DNA from: Basidiobolus meristosporus CBS 931.73 | Lineage: Eukaryota > Basidiobolomycota > Basidiobolomycetes > Basidiobolales > Basidiobolaceae | Length of the DNA stretch: 64,000 nucleotides | Assembly (NCBI GenBank): GCA_002104905.1 | Contig: MCFE01000043.1 | Coordinates: forward strand, 1-64,000 | Direction of reading: 5' to 3' | Notes under the pieces: model-generated | Database searches by the model: none | What the model was told of the DNA's origin: nothing | Seen by the model: the letters and a program-made list of their open reading frames with translations, nothing else | Position numbers and translations under genes: made by a program | Part shown: in pieces, positions 33,932 to 45,206 of the stretch | Numbering within the stretch: position 1 is the stretch's first letter | Layout: every line of letters begins with the position of its first letter

Positions 33932-35145
33932 TTAGCGCTTGAAAATCTTGTAGATGAAGCTGGTGAAGACCTCTCTTGGGATCACTTGGTCGTCAACTTG
34001 GGAAACCAACTCAGTGAGCTTGTTGTAGGCAGCATCCTCGTGGCGCTTGTAGACGCCCTTGAGGTCCAGCTCGTTGTAGATTCCCTTGACAACGGCAACA
34101 TTCGAGGGGTTCTTGCGACCGTAGTTCTCGTCGAGAAGCTTTCTTTGCTCGGGGGTGCAGAGCTTCAAGGCCTGGTTGATCAACCAAGAGCACTTGTTGT
34201 CCTCGATATCGGTGCCGATTTTGCCAATGACCTCAGGGGGCTCGTAGCAATCGATGTAGTCGTCGTGGATCTGGAAGTGCTCACCAAGAGGGATCAGGAT
34301 GTCCTCGGCTTGCTTGAAGACGGCTGGGTCGGTGATGCCGGCCACCAACATTCCCATGGCAACTGGCAAATAGAAAGAGTAGTAGGCGGTTTTGTAGGTG
34401 ACGATCCAGCTGTGTCTCTCGAGTGAGAAGCGGTCAAGGTTGATGTCGTCCTCGGGGGCAGTGATCAAATCGACAACCTGGCCCAACTCGGTCTGCCACG
34501 ACGTTTCGTGAAGCAATTCAACCAAGTCGATGTAGTACTTCTCTTGACGGAAATACTTCTTGAAGAGTTTGTAGATGCAGGACTCGAGGATGAAAGAATC
34601 ATTGATGGCGACAAGGCCGACCTTTTCCTAAAGCAGATTCCTAACTCAGCTACTTTCTTTCTAGAAGATCGAAGCCAATGCTTACCAATTTGTACCAGCA
34701 GGGTTGACCTCTTCTAACTGGAGATTGATCCATGATATCGTCGGCAACAAGGAAGAAAGCTTGAAGCTAGTTTGCACGGAGGTCAGAACCATGGAACCAC
34801 AGCAGCTACACTGGCCTACTTACCCATTCCACAGACCAGCCAAGCACGGCAGCCTTGAAGAACTCATCCTCGGTGAGCTCTCTACGAAGAAGGGCCTTGA
34901 GGGTGTCGATAACAGAGAGACCACGGTTCATCTTGCCACCGGGGATGTTGTATTCCATACACTGATTGACATAGCTTTGATTAGTACAGTGCGGCTTAAC
35001 TCTCAAACAACGCTACATATCTATGCACCTCTTTGATCCATTGCTTAGCCTCGGCAGGCAAGGTAGGAGGAAGAAGATCCAACACATCTTGCAAGAGGGT
35101 TGGGAATACTTCGACGAAACGTTCCTTGGTAGATTTCTGAGCCAT
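33932..35145 (-). CDS. ERG20: farnesyl-diphosphate synthase (ERG20-like)
   Basis: Four exons on the minus strand (35145-35029, 34961-34824, 34766-34686, 34627-33932) give 343 residues. The enzyme condenses IPP with DMAPP and then GPP to make FPP for sterols, dolichol, ubiquinone and prenylation. Motifs: [13 protein letters not shown], first aspartate-rich motif [40 protein letters not shown], second aspartate-rich motif [15 protein letters not shown] and a basic C-terminus KIFKR. The first intron has a TACTAAT branch site. Length matches the family. Confidence 0.95.
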
Positions 35146-35635
35146 CTTGGTAGGTGAGGTGTAGAGAGACAAGCAGGGAAGTGCACTCACTTTTAGGAAA
35201 ACTCGGGTTTTGGGGACGGAACCTGCTGGAATTTATGAATGCCAGATTCCTCGATAACGTAGTGCCCTGAACAACCAATCCTCCGTGAAAAGATTGGGGA
35301 TACGGTTGCCAGATTTGGCTGCAATCACCATTGTGACAGGCTGCCATAGGCCCGGGATGTATAGAAAGCCATAACATTGATTGAGGTTCAGGTGGTGCTA
35401 CACGGATCGCATGAGTGAGTTGCGCATGCTTGTACATTGATTTATTCGAAAGATGGCTTCTATCCAAAAAGTGTCCCTTTATTGAAATGGGAGGGTAAGA
35501 TAGATTTGAAGAAACTCCAGCTTGAATCTCCACATTTTCAAGTTCAAAAGCGAAAACGATATATATGGTATTTAAAGGTTTGGCAGAAGTAGATGGGTGC
35601 ATATGAATGTAGTCAAGAATACAAAGAGGCAACCT

Positions 35636-36142
35636 CTAGTTCTCGTTCTTCTCGAATTGCTCGACCACCTTCTCGAGGTCGAAGTCGGGATGTTCGGGGT
35701 CGGTAATCACTGGAATAAAGTTACTACGGGTTTCCTTCGAAGAAATACCGCAAGCTCACTTACCACCAGTAGCAGGTGCGACGGTTTCGGAAAGCTTCTT
35801 CTTGGCATATGCGGCCTTAGCTTCCTCGATGAGGTCCTCCTTGCGTTGATACTCTTTCTCGATTCTCTTCTGGCCTTCGGATTTTTCGAGGCTTCTGCGG
35901 TGGACAAAACCGTAGGAGATACCAAGAGCCAAGGCAGCGTAACGGGAAACCTACATAAGAAATCAAGATCGTTAGAGACTCTCGTATAAAACTAAGGTTC
36001 GACTCGGCAAGATTCTCGGTAATATTGCAACTGCTTGACTTTCAAGTGCTCTCACTGTATATATATCTATGCTTGTATGTGTGTGTGCGTGTGTATACTT
36101 ATATGACTAACGTACGTTAACTAGAGGTGAAACTGGAGCCAT
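35636..36142 (-). CDS. ATP synthase subunit e (Tim11/ATP21-like)
   Basis: Three exons on the minus strand (36142-36116, 35950-35764, 35709-35636) total 288 nt, 95 residues. MAPVSPLVN joins VSRYAALALGISYGFVHRRS, the short N-terminal membrane segment with its glycine motif that drives F1Fo dimerisation in mitochondrial inner membrane cristae. A long charged helix follows (KSEGQKRIEKEYQRKED). The acidic C-terminal tail ending QFEKNEN is longer than in budding yeast. Splice sites are GTACGT..GTAG and GTAAGT..CCAG. Confidence 0.85.
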
Positions 36143-38253
36143 GTCGATATGCTAAGCGAAAGGGAAAGAGGGATGAGAGGGAATTCACGAAGATTAGTTC
36201 TCTAGTCCGAAATCTTCTTTAACCGAAGAAATATACAAAATAAACCACTCTTACCAGAAATAGAAGAGGAAGATTTGTGGGGAGACCAAAGGGGGTTGAA
36301 GCAGAAAAATTTCTCTAGTCTTTATTTTACCGCACAGTATAGATTTACAACATTTGGGGCTGTACTGGTGCTTCGAGGAAATGTTGGGATCGACATTGGA
36401 CTCAATTATGGAGTTTCGTGGAATACCGATCGTTTATTACGCGGGATTTCCCTGCCTTGAAAAACCCCACCACAGCGATCAGAGGTTAATCAATCTCGCG
36501 TAATCCGGGTTAAAATAAGCAAACTCGGCCACCAGCAAGTCTTGCTTGGTGAATTTGGAAAACGAGGGGTGAGAGATTTCTAGCCAGGACATTGATCACC
36601 GTCGCAATGGGTGGCTTGGTAGAACGCATGTTTCGGACCACTATGTGTTGGGCAATTCTGTCTTTCCCGGACCCAGTGGAATCAAGGCATTGTCTTGGAT
36701 ATTGGATGGTGGTGCTTGACATTCAAAACCCCAAAACAGACTTCGCGTGGCATGCCAGGTTGCTAGCACCAAAGCCCAAATCCAATGCAGTAATTCAGCC
36801 TTAGCTGTCCGATAATGAATCTGACACCAACCTGATAGCCAATAAATCCTGCACGAGGATCTGGATCTGGATCAGGATGAATGCGCCGGTGAAGCGCTCA
36901 ATAGAGGATGGGACTTGATCAATAAGGAATTTAACGGATCTTTGATCAAGTGTATATGCTAGCGTCGAAGTTAATATATATATATATTCAAGTACGTGTG
37001 CCAGAGATGGTGATAATATATATATACAGAGCAAATGCAATGGCCAATTCGTGGTTGGTCTGGAACGATCCATTCACAGCGTTTGGGTCAACACGACGCT
37101 CATCACCGTATACAGCACACCGCACACCGCACACCACACACCACACCAATTTGCAAGGTTCGCGTTCACGTAAGACCGCATGGAATGACTCAATCCATGC
37201 GTGTATAGATGAATATGCGCAAGTCGACATCTCATGCGCACCAGATGCTTTTCGTTCGCTTGATCCCTACGCTCACGCCCAACGGTTTTCTGTGGTGATC
37301 GCAAATCAGTTTGTTACATCATCTTCGATGCTCCACGTTGCATACTTTTCTGCATGTCTCAGACAAACCAGTTGACTACATCGTAGCTACAGCTATGGTC
37401 AATCGTATTCGTGCTGCTTATACCACTTCCATGCCTGCCGCTGCTATCACATGATCAGCTGATTGCTGTTGTTATCACTACATTGATCCTGATCACGGTC
37501 GCCATTCTATCTTGCTGCTTGCACACAGCGCTAGCCCAGCTGCTATTTGTTACTGTAGGTCACTAATTAATCGAAGATGTGAGATCTCAGACATGCATTC
37601 GGTTACTTGGATATTTGTTGGAGACACTGGTAGCGGCGACATCGAGTAGTCACATGGCTGGTGTGTACACCTGTATGAATCTATCATAGCTTGAGTGCAT
37701 TAATCTATATACACGCAGACTAGGCGAGTGCTTGGATTCAGTTGATTTTTCAGAAACAAATCCACTTGCCAACCCTAACCCTGGCCACCCCCTATTCTCT
37801 TTTGGATCAATCCAGTATTGTCGACTGTCACGCTTAAGCAATGTAGATAAATTTGGAACGTCATTTATTCATAATACCGAGAGATGTTCGACAATCTGAC
37901 AACCAGAGGTGAGCTAAGGAGGTAAAACTTGGCTCGCTTCAGAAATCCCACCAATGTTCTTTTAAAGTAAGTAATTTAGCAAGAAACTCACTTATGAAAA
38001 GGGGGGAATTAATCAAGAGGTTTTGGTGAGGTCGGTGTAGATGGATTAGGTTTTCGTTGATGCACCCCTGATATTACGCTGTAAGGTCAAGAGGGCTCTG
38101 GACAAGCGGTTACTTCCAGATTCACCAACACCCTGGGTTTTCTTATAAAACCTACGCTGCGTCTGCCAGGTTTATTCAAATTAGCCGTTCCTCCTCTTTT
38201 ATTGCACAGTCCAAGAAAGAAATCGCATTATCAAAAGCAGAACTGCAATTGAC
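36143..38253. other. 2.1-kb intergenic region
   Basis: No supported gene. It has TA microsatellites near 36977 and 37016 and a 'cacaccgcacacc' low-complexity run near 37118-37150. A TATAAAA at 38144-38150 probably serves the next gene. Confidence 0.45.
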
Positions 38254-39171
38254 ATGACTTCTCCCATTTCACCAGCACATATTCAACTGGATATTGATGT
38301 CGATTTGGAACGCTACGCCAGTTATTCTTACAGCCCCGAGCTTCTCTCTGCTGTGAGTGCTTCAGCATATAAGAGTGCCGATTTCAATGACTATCATCCT
38401 CAGGGGTACCCGCTTCAACTAGCCACCCCACCACCACACACTCCCGGAAAGTTCAGCTACCAGGATTTCTTTCATTCCCAGGCTGCTGAATCTTTCCATC
38501 CTGATTATTTTGCCCAACTCCAAGGCATTCCCTCCCCCAGCGACAGCAGTTGCAGTCCCCAGAGCCAGTACGAGATTCTGGAATCTCGTGAGCATGAGGC
38601 GGGCTTCTCTTTGGGGGAGAGCATAGCCCTCGATAGCCTTGCCGGGAATGGTTCGCTCATCACCGTGCCAGGACACAGGGCTTTTGGCCATCCAATGCAC
38701 GGTGATGAAATCGGCTCCCCTTTTCCTGATCACTACATGCAGTTTGCCGAACATCCAACCATGTCACCTATGCAGTGCCATATGACTGTGCCAGGCTATA
38801 TTGCTCATTCCATGGAGCCATCCATGCCACTGCCCCACTCGGCGCCCGAGACACCGAAGCGCTCCCGTGGCCGCAAGGCTTCCAGCAAGCCGGACACCAC
38901 CTCTGGTGCGAAATCGTTCATCTGCGACTACTCCGACTGCGGCAAGGTGTTCAAGCGTTCGGAGCACCTGAAGCGTCATATTCGCTCCATCCACACGCTA
39001 GAGAAGCCCTTCCAATGCCCCTACCCGGCCTGCTCCAAGCGGTTCTCCCGCTCTGACAACCTGAACCAACACATCCGCATCCACCGTCACTCCAAAGACA
39101 AGGGAATCGGCTCTAGAGGAGCGGTTTTCAGCAACTTCACTCCCTACATGCCATACTCCCAGTCGCTCTGA
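38254..39171 (+). CDS. C2H2 zinc-finger transcription factor, intronless paralogue
   Basis: 305 residues in one exon, with a TATA box at 38144. The N-terminus carries [10 protein letters not shown] and [11 protein letters not shown], followed by a Pro/Ser-rich region of the kind seen in activation domains. A basic [13 protein letters not shown] patch then leads into two C-terminal fingers with the same recognition helices as the 22954 gene (KRSEHLKRH and SRSDNLNQH). It differs in lacking both introns and in having a longer middle region. Probably binds AGGGG-type elements as Msn2/Msn4-like factors do; function inferred. Confidence 0.9.
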   Translation: MTSPISPAHIQLDIDVDLERYASYSYSPELLSAVSASAYKSADFNDYHPQGYPLQLATPPPHTPGKFSYQDFFHSQAAESFHPDYFAQLQGIPSPSDSSCSPQSQYEILESREHEAGFSLGESIALDSLAGNGSLITVPGHRAFGHPMHGDEIGSPFPDHYMQFAEHPTMSPMQCHMTVPGYIAHSMEPSMPLPHSAPETPKRSRGRKASSKPDTTSGAKSFICDYSDCGKVFKRSEHLKRHIRSIHTLEKPFQCPYPACSKRFSRSDNLNQHIRIHRHSKDKGIGSRGAVFSNFTPYMPYSQSL

Positions 39172-39373
39172 GCCCGTTATGTTCAACCCACTAGATAAGC
39201 ATCATCCCCTTCATCACGCTTCGGTTCGTGGTCGGCAGCTACACTTTTTGGAAACCTACTTAGTTTATGATGTACTTGTATTTAGAACTATTCTATTCGC
39301 TATATCTGATTGGTGTGGATTCCGAGATCAATAAATGTACAGTTTTCATGAATTCCCTCTTTATTCTACGTTA

Positions 39374-41996
39374 CTACCATCCTGCGGCGTATCCATCGCC
39401 ACGCGGGTCCGACCCTGCTACCAGCACTCTCCGATTGGTGCGTGGGTCGCTATAGGTCTCGATCACCTGACCTCGGCCAAACATTGCGCGATGATGGCCT
39501 TGGAGCTGCTTCACGTTGTGGCCCAGTGTTCGGAGCTCGTCAATCACCTCTTCGGGTGATACCATCCTCGATGTAAATCACCCCATTGTCCGGCCCCACG
39601 CAGATGCGTGGTGCGATCGAGCGCGTGCTGAGGATTATGATCGTAGTGCAAAAGGTTCAGAAGGACCTGCACGTGGCCTTGGGGCTGGTAATGGATTTGA
39701 ATCTCTGGATCATTGGGACGATGCTAGTGAATGCGATGGTTACCTGCATGAACCCGCCCATAACTGAGCAAAACACAGATGAGCCTCCACTCGCAGCAGA
39801 ATACAGATGATTGGCAACTTACCTCCGTAGCAAAGGTAGAGCTCGTCGTCTACCGTGGCCATGGCCGGGATAATGGTGTGGTAGGGGCGCTTGGAGGGGG
39901 CGTAGCAGTTGGGATGATCGGCGTCGAGATTGAAGTTGCAGCCGCGGTTTTGCAGGGTGAAGCCGGTCCCCTTTGGAATAACTCCCTTCGAAAAGCTTAG
40001 CACGCAAGCAATTCAACCAGCCAGGGTGCCATCTACTTACCGACTGGATTCCATATTCAGGTCCACGGAGGAGGAGAAGGGGTAATCTGGATTTAGCGTG
40101 CAATGGAAGGGGGATTGAGACTTTTCAACTTACACCAAAGCCTTCGTATGTAGAGATCTTGGACAAGGTAGGTGGTTAGTTACAGCCGAGTCAATGGTAA
40201 CGTGCTATTCTTACGATGAAGCTACAGGCATTTCCCTCTTCATCAACCACGGATAGGTACACCGTGTCGCTAGAATGCTCAGGGGAGCCATGTTCCAGGT
40301 CGACGGCCGCTTTGGAAGGATTAAAGAGCTTGGAGCGTTCTCTCAAGTAAGCCTAACTCAGGGTCAGCGCTGGGCTCTCCAAACATTGGCATGTGTTGCT
40401 TCATCTACCTTGTTCAGTAATTTTTCGCTGGGAACGTCGACCACATCTGGATCAGTGATATACCACCGGGTGTCAATGAAGGCAATTCTCAAGGCCTCAA
40501 TCACTGCGTGGAGATATTCTTTGGAGTTGTGCTTCAACTCGGTGAGTGGGGGGATGACCTTTCTGTCTTGTAGTGCCTCGAGGATCCCAAGGGCCATGAG
40601 TGCCGTGATGCCTACAGAATGTAAGCGACAGCCTAACACGATTCCTTCAGGATGTACTGACCCTGGCCATTGGCGGGACACTCGTGAACGGTGACTCCTT
40701 CGTACTTAAGGCTGATCGGTTCGACCAGTTGAGACTTATGGTTAGCCAGGTCATCCAGAGTTAAAAGACCGCCGGACTGTTGGATGATATCAACCATTGC
40801 CTGAGCGATCTTCCCCTTGTAAAAGCCATCACGGCCATGATGGGCGATTGCGCGGTAGGTCCTTTGAACGCAAGTAAGCTTCGCAGTCAAGTGTACCAGA
40901 TCCAAGAGAAAACCTACGCAGCGAGACCAGGATTCTGGAACAACTCCCCTTCGAACGGGGCTCTACCATCGATCAGCAATTCCGCGTGGTTGGGGGATGC
41001 GATCTTCAACTTATCTGCGCTTTGCTCCCACTAAAATGAACTATGTTTAGTCAGAACCCCTTCAGGAGCAACTCACAACAATTGCCCACCAGCTTAGCAG
41101 AAACGGTTGGCACCGCGAACCTGTTCGAGCGGATGTTAGATACAAGTGCATGAATTGCGTGTAAACACTTACCCATCCTCTGCGGCAACAATGGCCGGTT
41201 CCAGGATCTCCTTCATGCTCAATTTTCCGCTTCCGAAATTCTCGACCGTATCAAACCATCCAGCCGCGGCTCCTGGTACCGTGATGGCATGACCGCTGTG
41301 GGGCGGGATGACCTTGGATTCACCAACGTCGGCTTGAATTTTCTCCAGGGTTGAGAGGGCCGAGCTCCTAGCGTACCCAAGAGTAAGATACCATGGATTT
41401 CCCGAGCTTACCAAGTGACAAACCTTCCTGAGCCATTCAAGCCGGATACTTTTTTGGTTTTGGCGTCGTAGAATAAGCAAAAGCAGTCCCCGCCGATTCC
41501 AGTGGACGCGGGCTCTAGAGATTATCCGTCAGAAGGTGAGGCGGGTGACTACTGGGGTAACACAGCATACAACTTGTTACTCACCGACAACTCCTAAGCA
41601 GGCGGCTTATGAATAGTAGCTATTAGAAGGGACACCTGTATACTTCACGGTGTGCAATGCTTACCAACTGCGATGGCTGCGTCCTGAAGAAGTATTGTAA
41701 GCCAGAGAAGCAGGTAAGAGATAGCGTCTAGTCCGAGGAACTTACCGCTGCGTTGCCGCCTTTCCGCAGAATCTCATAACCGGCTTGGGTCGCCAGAGGC
41801 TGGCTATTTTCAGTGGAACAGTAAGTAAAGTTGCTCGGTGAGGTGGGTACAAACTGGACTTGGCAAGTTACGTGCTGGCAACCATGGCGTGGGTGCCATA
41901 GACTGGAGAGCGGCGGGAGTTGAAGGGCAGCTCGAGTGAGCCCTTTGGGAAACTGGAAGGGAGCTTGTTGAGACGATGTTCGGACTGGACCACCAT
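39374..41996 (-). CDS. gamma-glutamyltransferase family protein, C-terminus apparently frameshifted
   Basis: A minus-strand gene with many exons. Exon 1 (41996-41872) has [12 protein letters not shown], exon 2 (41803-41746) [19 protein letters not shown], then microexons of 19 nt (41683-41665) and 21 nt (41605-41585), then [17 protein letters not shown] and [14 protein letters not shown]. The autocleavage/nucleophile threonine is in [17 protein letters not shown] (Thr codon 40265-40263). These proteins are made as precursors that split into two subunits and cleave gamma-glutamyl amides; the sequence looks closer to the bacterial YwrD-like branch. In the last exon the expected residues [10 protein letters not shown] and [16 protein letters not shown] lie in different frames (changes near 39614 and 39560), so the annotated end is uncertain. 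Confidence 0.8.
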
Positions 41997-42870
41997 AATT
42001 GACTTTCGGCTTGAGCTCGGCCGAATGGCCTATTTAACATGAGTTTCCGGTGTAACCGCCTCGTTGATGCACAACATGGAGAATAGGATTGATGGACTGA
42101 TATTTATGGTGTGATCTAGATTATCGAAAATCTCGATGATTTGATTAGAGAAAGTAGCGGATTTAATGATGGGACAAAGTGGCTGATTTAATATCGATTT
42201 GTTGTGAGAATGTGACTCATGGCTGTGGTGCTTGTTCAGATGATTTCCTCCCTAGACATTGTCCTCCAGAGATTGGATATATGATGGAAGTAAACCTTGA
42301 CAACGGTCACAGTCGCAATCACCCTAGAGCCCTGTCTATATTTAGGTTGGCAGCGACAAGAATATCATAGCCTCCAACAGTTGGTGCTTATACCAGTCAA
42401 TGGTCTAGCGTTTGAATGCGATGGAGCTGCATACCCAAAATTTTGGTATATCATAGCAACGGCCTCCAACTCAATGTGTGATATTATTGGATTTTGAGCA
42501 CGAGCGTGGGCCACTATGTAGAGTAGTCGTGATCTACTTCTTCATCTGAATCTTTGGCATAGAGGATCGTCACTGGGCTTCGCGTATGTAGCTTGGGTCA
42601 GGTTGCTTGTAAGGCCCGTTGGTGGAGAATTAGGTGATCTAGATTATCAAAGAGAGAATACTCCAGCCATATGATATATTTATTAAGTGATGGAGAATAT
42701 CCATATTATATGCTTGTTGGGTGATCTAGATTGTCAAGCGCGTTTGCCGGCCACCGGATGACAAGCCAATGGTTCGATGTGCACATTATGTGGGAATGAT
42801 GCGAGAATGATGCAGGAAGCTTGTGGGAAATGTCTACTGTTACTATTGTTACATTGCAATGACTCATCAG
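41997..42870. other. intergenic with a dispersed 15-bp motif
   Basis: 'GTGATCTAGATTATC' or a one-base variant occurs near 42111, 42632 and 42721. No gene seen. Confidence 0.45.
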
Positions 42871-43914
42871 CTAATGTAGCAACGAAGCAGCAGCCATGAT
42901 ACTAACGATGGCGAAGATGCCTGTGGCACCGGTTTGAGTGGCCGATGATTTTCCAGTTTGAGTGCTACTGGTGGTGCTGTTGGTTTTGCCGGTGGTGGTG
43001 CTGCCGTTGCCGTTGCCAGCAGTGGAATTTCCTTGATATACGTGCTCGTCCTGGAGGCATTGGCCAACACTGATCATGGAGAATCCGGCGTTCTTCATGA
43101 GATCTACTGCGATTGGGAATTGCTGAACACCCTCGGCACGAAGGTCATGCTCCAAGGAGATCACCCCCTGTTGCAGCGTGGGAACACGGGTGTTGATGAA
43201 ATCGACGAATGTCTGCTTCACATTGTCTGGATTGTAGTTGGAGTTAGGGCTGTTCAACTTCCAGTCCGATGTGTCCATGTTCCAGAGAATAATCTTGTAA
43301 CCCAAGCCTCTCATGATCGCACGAACACGGTTGTCCACATCTCCAAATGGTGGTCGCATGTACTTGGGAACAACCCCGATTGTATCGTGGATGGCCTTCT
43401 CGGTCCACTTCATCTCGGCAACGATTTGCTCGTTGGACTGTGATGTCAAAGCAGTATGACTCCAGGTGTGCACGCAGATCTCGTGGCCTTCCTGGTAGGT
43501 GCGCTTGAGAATCTCGGGGTTCTGGACGACTCGGCTTCCGATCACGCAGAACATCGCCCTCATTTTGTTTTGCTTGAGGTAGTCGAGGATGAAGGTGGTG
43601 TTTTGGGAGGGTCCGTCATCGAACGTGAGGCCCCATACCTTGGGTGCGGGGCAAGCCACGATATCATCGGGCGCGACGCAGTTTCCGCAGGTCCACCAGC
43701 ATCCACAGTCTTCGTTGCATGGGTTCTGAGTGCAGGTGGGTGGGGCGCCTGGGGCGCGCTGAGGGACGTTGGCAGGGATGTTGGCAATTGAGCTGGCCAA
43801 CTTCGTGTGCTCTGGGAGAACGCTAGGTGGAGTATCCCATTGGGGCCAGTTGGGGGTCTGAGCCTGAACAAAGGCTGGAAGCAAAGACAAAAAGCCGGGG
43901 ATTAGGAACTTCAT
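42871..43914 (-). CDS. chitin deacetylase (CE4), secreted and GPI-anchored
   Basis: 347 residues, intronless. Signal peptide: FLIPGFLSLLPAFVQA. A cysteine-rich linker (CTQNPCNEDCGCWW) follows, then the NodB polysaccharide-deacetylase domain: LTFDDGPS (metal/catalytic Asp), HTWSHTAL (metal-binding His pair), MRPPFGDVDNRVR and LWNMDTSDW. The Ser/Thr-rich tail and the hydrophobic C-terminus IFAIVSIMAAASLLH indicate a GPI anchor, placing it at the plasma membrane or wall, where it turns chitin into chitosan. A TATA box lies near 43955. I chose the ATG at 43914 as it begins the signal peptide. Confidence 0.95.
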   Translation of the reverse strand: MKFLIPGFLSLLPAFVQAQTPNWPQWDTPPSVLPEHTKLASSIANIPANVPQRAPGAPPTCTQNPCNEDCGCWWTCGNCVAPDDIVACPAPKVWGLTFDDGPSQNTTFILDYLKQNKMRAMFCVIGSRVVQNPEILKRTYQEGHEICVHTWSHTALTSQSNEQIVAEMKWTEKAIHDTIGVVPKYMRPPFGDVDNRVRAIMRGLGYKIILWNMDTSDWKLNSPNSNYNPDNVKQTFVDFINTRVPTLQQGVISLEHDLRAEGVQQFPIAVDLMKNAGFSMISVGQCLQDEHVYQGNSTAGNGNGSTTTGKTNSTTSSTQTGKSSATQTGATGIFAIVSIMAAASLLH

Positions 43915-44348
43915 TGAGGAGAGCTGTATTCGAGACGGTGTTTTCAGTTCGCCTTTTATACATGGCAAGTGGTGTTACGTTTCCAATTCGCCTTTTTTAC
44001 ATGGCAACATATAAATAGGCGGGGATCAGATCCGTATGAGGTTGGCTGGTGATAGGCAAACAGTACGCCCACCAATTTGTTCTACATCAGACAACGGACT
44101 GGGATCCAACAATGTGTAACAGGATTCTACTTGCTATGGCATATTTCCACCGTGATATTCCTGCCAATATGAACATTGTGCTGCATTAGCCCCCCATACC
44201 TTCCCCATACTTTCCATGTCGATTTGATTGAAGCTAATCAACCCCAAGCAACCTGTTCGATCGCTCGTTCGAAGTCCCGCAAATCTGGATGGCAAATGTT
44301 GGTTTATTTCAAAATTCGGCTTCACCAAGTGACATCAGTTTCTGATTC
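43915..44348. other. intergenic with near-duplicate segments
   Basis: 'cgccttttatacatggcaa' (about 43952) and 'cgccttttttacatggcaa' (about 43990) form a partial direct repeat upstream of the deacetylase. No gene seen. Confidence 0.45.
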
Positions 44349-44828
44349 CTACAAAGCAGCGACGGCATAGCCAACAATAGCAAGCACCCCTAACTCACCA
44401 GCCTTCAAGCTGCGGGCTGCATTTGGTGTTTGGGTGGCTCCACCAGCGATGGAGCTACTTACCGAGGAGATCTTGGAGCTCGCCTCCGAGTTGATTGAGC
44501 TCACCGCAGATGAAATCTGGGAGGTGACGGACGCTACACTGGAGGCGGCATCCGAGGTGGCGCTAGTGAAATCAGAAGAGACGCTACTCGCGGCTGAGCT
44601 AGCATCAGAAGAGACGCTGCTAGCAGCAGAGCTTGCATCAGAAGAAACACTGCTAATTGCCGATGAGGCGCTGGTGGCGATTGGAGAGGAAGTGGTTGCA
44701 CTCTCCGAAGGCTGTGGAGATTCAGTGTTCTCTGTAGGAACAGCGGGGACTACTGAGGTGATTGTGACTACCTTAGCAGAGGCCAAGGAGGCAAAGATAA
44801 CAGCGACGAGAGCAGCAGTGAATTTCAT
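44349..44828 (-). CDS. serine-rich GPI-anchored cell-surface protein
   Basis: 159 residues. Signal peptide: MKFTAALVAVIFASLASA. The body is almost entirely Ser/Ala/Val/Thr, with short internal repeats of the SSDASSAASSV type (about residues 63-85). A hydrophobic C-terminus, VLAIVGYAVAAL, preceded by small residues fits a GPI signal. Such proteins are heavily O-mannosylated wall components. The DNA repeat unit is visible around 44575-44650. It is on the same strand as the chitin deacetylase but has its own TATA-like box (about 44876). No enzymatic domain. Confidence 0.85.
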   Translation of the reverse strand: MKFTAALVAVIFASLASAKVVTITSVVPAVPTENTESPQPSESATTSSPIATSASSAISSVSSDASSAASSVSSDASSAASSVSSDFTSATSDAASSVASVTSQISSAVSSINSEASSKISSVSSSIAGGATQTPNAARSLKAGELGVLAIVGYAVAAL

Positions 44829-45206
44829 TGTTGATTACTTGGTGGGTTTATGATGGATGAGACACAATCGCTCGATATTTATACTAGCCCGAGGGCATCT
44901 CGTTAGCGCACCGTTGACGCTCAAGTTTCCACATAAAGAAGCACGATGTGCTCATAGCAGACAAATGGACGATAGCGTATTAAATCATGGCAAATGGACG
45001 ATAGCGTTTAGCCGATATTAAATCATGTCATCATGTTGTCAAAAGCAGATCCACCCAATCTCCCAATCGCCCAGTCACCAAACCTAACCCCAGCTACTGA
45101 TGTAGATGAGAATTTCGTAACTGTTGTTAAAACTCGTGATTTATTTGGAAGGTTGACTTGGAGTACAAAGGAATTTATGTGTTGAATGCTGCTGAAAGAT
45201 TTATAT
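44829..45206. other. intergenic
   Basis: Contains a short direct repeat ('gcaaatggacgatagcg' twice, near 44965 and 44990). No gene seen. Confidence 0.4.

Noticed and set aside
36950-37375. 141-codon ORF
   Set aside because: Overlaps TA and CACACC low-complexity sequence; the translation is compositionally biased.
42958-43443. 161-codon plus-strand ORF over the chitin deacetylase
   Set aside because: Antisense shadow of a well-supported enzyme.
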